This document shows, in pieces, positions 60,634 to 64,000 of a DNA stretch of 64,000 bases (its first letter is position 1; each line of letters starts with the position of its first letter). The position numbers and the translations under genes are program-made. Location of the stretch: NCBI GenBank assembly GCA_945859605.1, contig OX243822.1, positions 17,870,884-17,934,883 of the forward strand, read 5' to 3'. The DNA is from Lumbricus rubellus (lineage: Eukaryota > Annelida > Clitellata > Crassiclitellata > Lumbricidae). The notes under the pieces were generated by a model. The model had not been told where the DNA came from. It did not search any database and saw only the letters and a program-made list of their open reading frames with translations.

Positions 60634-60815
60634 ATGTGCAGTTGTACACAAAATGTGCAGTTCTAAATGGATTTGTGCAGTTGTAGAAGCACTTCTGCAC
60701 AGTTAAAACTAGCAAAAATGGTCATTGTCCTCCGATTGAAAGTAATTTACCATGGAGGACGGGAAGGAAAAGAAGGAGTTGTGCAGTAAAAAAAATTCCT
60801 TTAAAAACAGCCATG
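60634..60815 (+). mobile_element. hAT-like MITE copy D, 5'-truncated
   Basis: Keeps the shared body (words TGTGCAGTTCTAAATGG and TTACCATGGAGGA) and the right end AAAAACAGCCATG but lacks the CAGGGC left end. A further fragment of the family lies at about 37,988-38,047, beside the 912-bp element. Confidence 0.7.
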
Positions 60816-60839
60816 GAGCGGACGTCAGTTCTCAAGCCG

Positions 60840-60985
60840 ATGATGCCATGACGCATTTCAAAGAGCTAAGTTTCGGACTAGCACGGTTATTGCACTGGAG
60901 TGCTAAATGGTGTTTGGTGCATTCAAACGGGAATCGGTGGTGAAGGATCTCACCCGATCAGTTCGCGGATTATAAGCAGGACCGA
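60840..60985 (+). mobile_element. SINE-like repeat, GGTGGTGAAGGATCTCACCC family copy 2
   Basis: Shares TTTCGGACTAGCACG and GGTGGTGAAGGATCTCACCC with the copy near 51 kb; the tRNA-like head is missing. Confidence 0.5.
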
Positions 60986-61170
60986 CGCCTTGTTAGGGCG
61001 GATACGCGGCCGCTGTAGAAAATTGTGTAGATTTATATTTAAGCTTAATTTACTGGCCAGACAGCATAGACCAGTTTATGAGCACAGCCAACTGATGACG
61101 TCAATTTTCTGTTGAGGGCGGTGAGCAGGGTGGGAGCGGGTGACGTGGAAGGGAGACGAAAACCCTAAAT

Positions 61171-61201
61171 TCCCCGGGCAACGCCGGGTATAACATCTAG
61201 T
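61171..61201 (+). mobile_element. Helitron-like 3' terminus
   Basis: A short hairpin (stem CCCGG/CCGGG, 61,173-61,188) is followed after 8 nt by CTAG and then T, the layout of Helitron 3' ends. The 5' terminus was not found and no Rep/helicase frame is visible. It lies 72 nt upstream of the receptor start codon. Confidence 0.45.
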
Positions 61202-61272
61202 GATCTAGTAATTCTAGTTGTTACTTGCGCGTTATTCTGGTGTTTCTTGAAAGTGCGTTTCTGGAGGTGATC

Positions 61273-61378
61273 ATGTTTTGGATGCGTTTTGAGAAGCCTG
61301 CGTTACTAGCGAGCACCAGCTTCTTGTTGGCGCTTTTAGTATCCGGAGTTCCATGCACAGAAATCAACCATAACACAG
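61273..61378 (+). CDS. Cys-loop receptor exon 1 (signal peptide)
   Basis: 106 nt from the ATG, 35 codons plus one base, ending at gtaacg in phase 1. The frame is open upstream but the next ATG in frame is this one. The hydrophobic core is followed by GVPCTEINHNT, a plausible cleavage region. Confidence 0.75.
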
Positions 61379-62826
61379 GTAACGACAGATTGCACAGATT
61401 TCTAGCGACATCTAACACAGGAAAGCGTTTTTTGTGCTCGATTAAAGAAAAGATTTGTTTTGTGATTCTTAGGTTCCGTTCTTGTGAATTATTCTAAGGT
61501 CGCTATGCAAGTGCTGTACATGCTTGCATGCATTCATATTTCATACATACATGCATTCATTCATACATACATACATACATACATACATACATACATACAT
61601 ACATACATACACGCATACATACATACATACATACATACATACATACATACATACATACATACATACATACATACATACATACATACATACATACATACAT
61701 ACATACATACATACATACATACATACATACATACATACATACATACATACAAGCATACATACATAGACTGCATACATAGATCTTCATGTAATGGACTCTT
61801 AACAAGAGGGTCTACTTAAAAGCAGTGTCCTCGTTTTGACGGCACTAGAATAGTAATTAATTCTTCTGAGTAGTTATTTAGCTAAATGTCAATCGCGTCC
61901 TGAGGAACCTTTTTCCATCACTAGTAAATACCACCTTACGCCTTAATGTACCTCATCCATTAATTTTGTTCTACCAGCAAAGGATGCTAAACATTTTGTT
62001 CCTAGGGTTCACTTTTCCACTATTAACGACAATGGCATTGTTATGTTCACATTATTTTGACGATTGTCTCTGTTTAATGTGCTTTGACGTGTAACTGGGG
62101 GTGCGGTGTGTCACCCGATTTCTCCCATTTATTAAACTAGGATCATCACAGGTATATTATTTAGATGGTGACCATTATTGCAATACAAGAGAAATCTATC
62201 CTGTATAATTCATGTACTGCGACAGGGATTCCTCGAATGTTATGACGTCAGTGAATTCGAAGTTGTTGCAGCGCTACAGCAAGACCTAGGCCTACTTTAT
62301 TATACACAGTAGGCCTAAGTGATACGACACGTTGGCCTATGTCCATTGTCCAGTAATACAACGGATGTACAGTTTTGTACACGTATTTTTACGAGTGTTA
62401 TGACCTCTAAATATGGATTCTTTGCACCACAGTCTCGGTGAAAATGACTGACGAGGATAGATTACTGGAGGAGCTGTTCAAACGACGTCACTACAATCCA
62501 GACTCACGTCCGGTGGAAAGAGCAACTGACGTCGTCAATGTTAAGATGGCTGTCGTTCCAATACAGCTGGCCAAAATCGTACAAATTGCTTCAGTCAATC
62601 AATCATTCAATCAATTAATCAATCATCAATCAATCATCAATCAATCATCAGTCAGTCAGCCAGTCAGTCAGTCAATCATTCATTCATTCATTCATTCATT
62701 CATTCATTCATTCATTCATTCATTCATTCATTCATTCATTCATTCATTCACTCATTCATTCATTCATTCATTCAACAAGCAATAAATCAATCAATCAATC
62801 AATCGATCGGTCGGTCAGTCAGTCAG

Positions 62827-62863
<37 letters not shown>

Positions 62864-63171
62864 TAATCAGCCAATCAGTCAATCAATTTAATCAATCGAT
62901 CTGTCAGTCAGTCAATCAATAAATCAATTGATGAATAAAACAATTGATCAGTAGTCAGTCTGTCTTTCAATCAATCGATCAAAGTCCCAAATCCTGCCTT
63001 TTCTCTCGGGGGTCACACGCACTGCCATGGGAGCGCTTCTGAAAACCACTTCCTGCGAGAAGCGCTTTATAAATGGTGAGATACAATACAATACAATACA
63101 ATACAACACAATTGCTGATTCCTCATTATTATATTCGTCTTGCCATTGTCTTTGTTTAACTTATCTTGCCG

Positions 63172-63223
<52 letters not shown>

Positions 63224-63270
63224 AGGATGACCTCAACGAAGTGATGGAAATGCTTGTATGGATGGAAATG
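61273..63270 (+). CDS. Nicotinic-receptor-like Cys-loop channel, 5' part (exons 1-3)
   Basis: Ligand-gated ion-channel subunit; the gene runs past the window end. Three exons (106, 146 and 45 nt) give about 98 residues: a signal peptide (residues 1 to about 26, core LLASTSFLLALLVSG), then TDEDRLLEELFKRRHYNPDS and RPVERATDVVNVKMAVV, then DDLNEVMEMLVWMEM. These align with the start of nAChR ligand-binding domains (D-E-x-R-L-L, Y-N, R-P-V, D-E-K-N-Q-x-x-x-x-N-V-W). The 45-nt third exon is characteristic of nAChR genes, with which the phase pattern also agrees. Divergence is high and the Cys-loop, YxCC and pore are out of view, so subunit type and ligand are unknown. Confidence 0.82.
61556..61765. 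repeat. ATAC array in receptor intron 1
   Basis: About 210 bp of ATAC, the same motif as the 46-kb block, starting about 180 nt after receptor exon 1. Confidence 0.97.
61969..62155 (+). repeat. Dispersed ~187-bp repeat, copy 2
   Basis: Second copy of the repeat at 7,549, in the same orientation, within receptor intron 1. Confidence 0.65.
62433..62578 (+). CDS. Cys-loop receptor exon 2
   Basis: 146 nt after acceptor accacag, in phase with exon 1. Encodes the first helix and strand of the extracellular domain and ends QLAKI before gtacaa. The open frame that continues into the CAAT/ATTC repeat is intron read-through. Confidence 0.85.
62583..62960. repeat. CAAT/CATT/CAGT tetranucleotide field in receptor intron 2
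   Basis: Begins within about 10 nt of the exon 2 donor. (CATT)n at 62,677-62,775 is flanked by CAAT and CAGT runs. Confidence 0.95.
63025..63110 (+). mobile_element. LINE tail fragment in receptor intron 2
   Basis: GGGAGCGCTTCTGAAAACC and GAGAAGCGCTTTATAAATGG followed by an ATACA repeat. Confidence 0.5.
63171..63223. repeat. (TTG)17 array abutting receptor exon 3
   Basis: The repeat runs straight into the acceptor tgtag and takes the place of a normal pyrimidine tract. Confidence 0.95.
63226..63270 (+). CDS. Cys-loop receptor exon 3 (45-nt microexon)
   Basis: 45 nt reading DDLNEVMEMLVWMEM, phase 0 at both ends. The acceptor is tgtag at the end of a TTG array and the donor is gtctct, weak by consensus. 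Length and the D...N..VM...VW pattern match nAChR exon 3. Confidence 0.75.
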
Positions 63271-64000
63271 GTCTCTCAGATAAGATATTATTTATTATCA
63301 TTGATTTCTATAGCGCCACATCGTTGCACGTTTGGCCTCAATCTTGTTACAACGATCAATTCTCTTTGCAACTTTCTGTCCAGAATCCGGTGGCTATGGT
63401 GAATTGGTGGGTTCTTAACTTGCTAAATGTTTAACGACACTGTCATATCAAAGATGATTAGGGTCGCCCTCCTCCTTTATCCAGGCTTGGGACTGACACT
63501 GGCAGAGAACAACCAGTGGCGGAGTTCTCATACTGAATGCCTATAAGGACCCCCTTTTTAAAAGTAAATGTGACATTTGTCCGATGCCTTTCGTCCGGTG
63601 ACATTTTTTGGATGACTCTTTGTCCGGTGTCATTTTGTCGATGACTTTCGTCCGGTGACATTTTGTGGATGACTCTTTGTTCGGTGTCATTTTGTCGATG
63701 CCTTTCGTCCGGTGACATTTTGTGGATGACTCTTTGTTCGGTGTCATTTTGTCGATGCCTTTCGTCCGGTGACATTTTGTGGATGACTCTTTGTCCGGTG
63801 TCATTTTGTATGGGCACCTTCTTCTATCATCATTATTTACCTGTTCTTTCCCTATTATATTGCTTCTAAGCGAATTTATTGTAAAAGTGGACTTAGGCTT
63901 ACTTGTAAATTCTAATGAAGTTATGAAGCTATAAGTATGAAGTAAGGCAATGTATACGGTGCTATACAACACCTCCCAAACTGTTTCAGCGTCACCAGCT
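63271..64000. other. Receptor intron 3 and window end
   Basis: Contains a LINE-tail-like TATAGCGCC at 63,310 and the 57-bp minisatellite. The last 11 bases follow ctgtttcag and could open receptor exon 4 (R-H-Q-L), but spacing to the next conserved Trp cannot be judged. Confidence 0.35.
63578..63810. repeat. 57-bp minisatellite built from two ~28-bp halves
   Basis: Units alternate TTTCGTCCGGTGACATTTTG with TCTTTGTTCGGTGTCATTTT, about four copies. 57 is a multiple of three, so frames stay open across it on both strands; no gene is implied. Confidence 0.88.

Noticed and set aside
62438..62785. Receptor exon 2 frame extending into poly-SFIH
   Set aside because: The extension is CATT repeat read through the intron; the gtacaa donor at 62,579 and the in-phase 45-nt exon give the family-like join.
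63578..63810. CRISPR-like array
   Set aside because: Regular repeats with no unique spacers; this is a 57-bp minisatellite in animal DNA.
63990..64000. Start of receptor exon 4 (R-H-Q-L)
   Set aside because: Only 11 bases after a plausible cag acceptor and without the expected Trp spacing; not enough to call.

Overview
This window is intron-rich animal nuclear DNA, most likely from a marine invertebrate. The evidence is the multi-exon SERCA gene, spliced genes with GT-AG introns, and a dense load of tRNA-derived SINEs, LINE 3' ends, DNA-transposon MITEs and tetranucleotide microsatellites. The species cannot be fixed from the sequence. No rRNA, stand-alone tRNA, CRISPR array, operon or prokaryotic signal was seen; the tRNA-like promoter boxes present belong to SINEs.

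Layout. (1) 966-35,824, minus strand: a complete SERCA-type Ca2+-ATPase gene in 22 coding exons. They join to 3,069 nt (1,022 residues) with every catalytic and Ca2+-binding residue intact. A putative 5'UTR exon and promoter lie at 36.7-37.15 kb. Its introns hold SINEs, LINE 3' ends, hAT-like and piggyBac-like MITEs and a 2.54-kb foldback element. (2) 39,336-42,508, plus strand: a complete five-exon gene for TRAP-gamma/SSR3 (183 residues), transcribed divergently from SERCA. (3) 42.5-61.2 kb: a gene-poor stretch dominated by very long ATGT/ATAC, GA, CA and CAT/CAC arrays, with several inverted-repeat DNA transposons, at least two of them inserted inside ATGT microsatellites. (4) 61,273-63,270, plus strand: the first three coding exons (106, 146 and 45 nt) of a nicotinic-acetylcholine-receptor-like Cys-loop channel that continues beyond the window.

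Function. SERCA pumps cytosolic Ca2+ into the ER and TRAP-gamma is an ER translocon subunit, so the divergent pair both act in the ER membrane. Whether they share control is not shown by the sequence. The receptor gene is unrelated.

Most small open frames in the window are shadows of repeats. The mobile DNA is the most unusual part: 70-81-bp TTAA-flanked palindromes, one caught inside a SINE; a 912-bp element with ~32-bp inverted termini and an exact 7-bp target duplication; a 1.95-kb element holding a decayed transposase-like gene; a foldback element with a roughly 540-bp internal tandem unit; and a sharp rise in the palindrome TAGGCCTA to the right of about 37.7 kb. All exon joins and counts were made by hand from the sequence and no database search was run.
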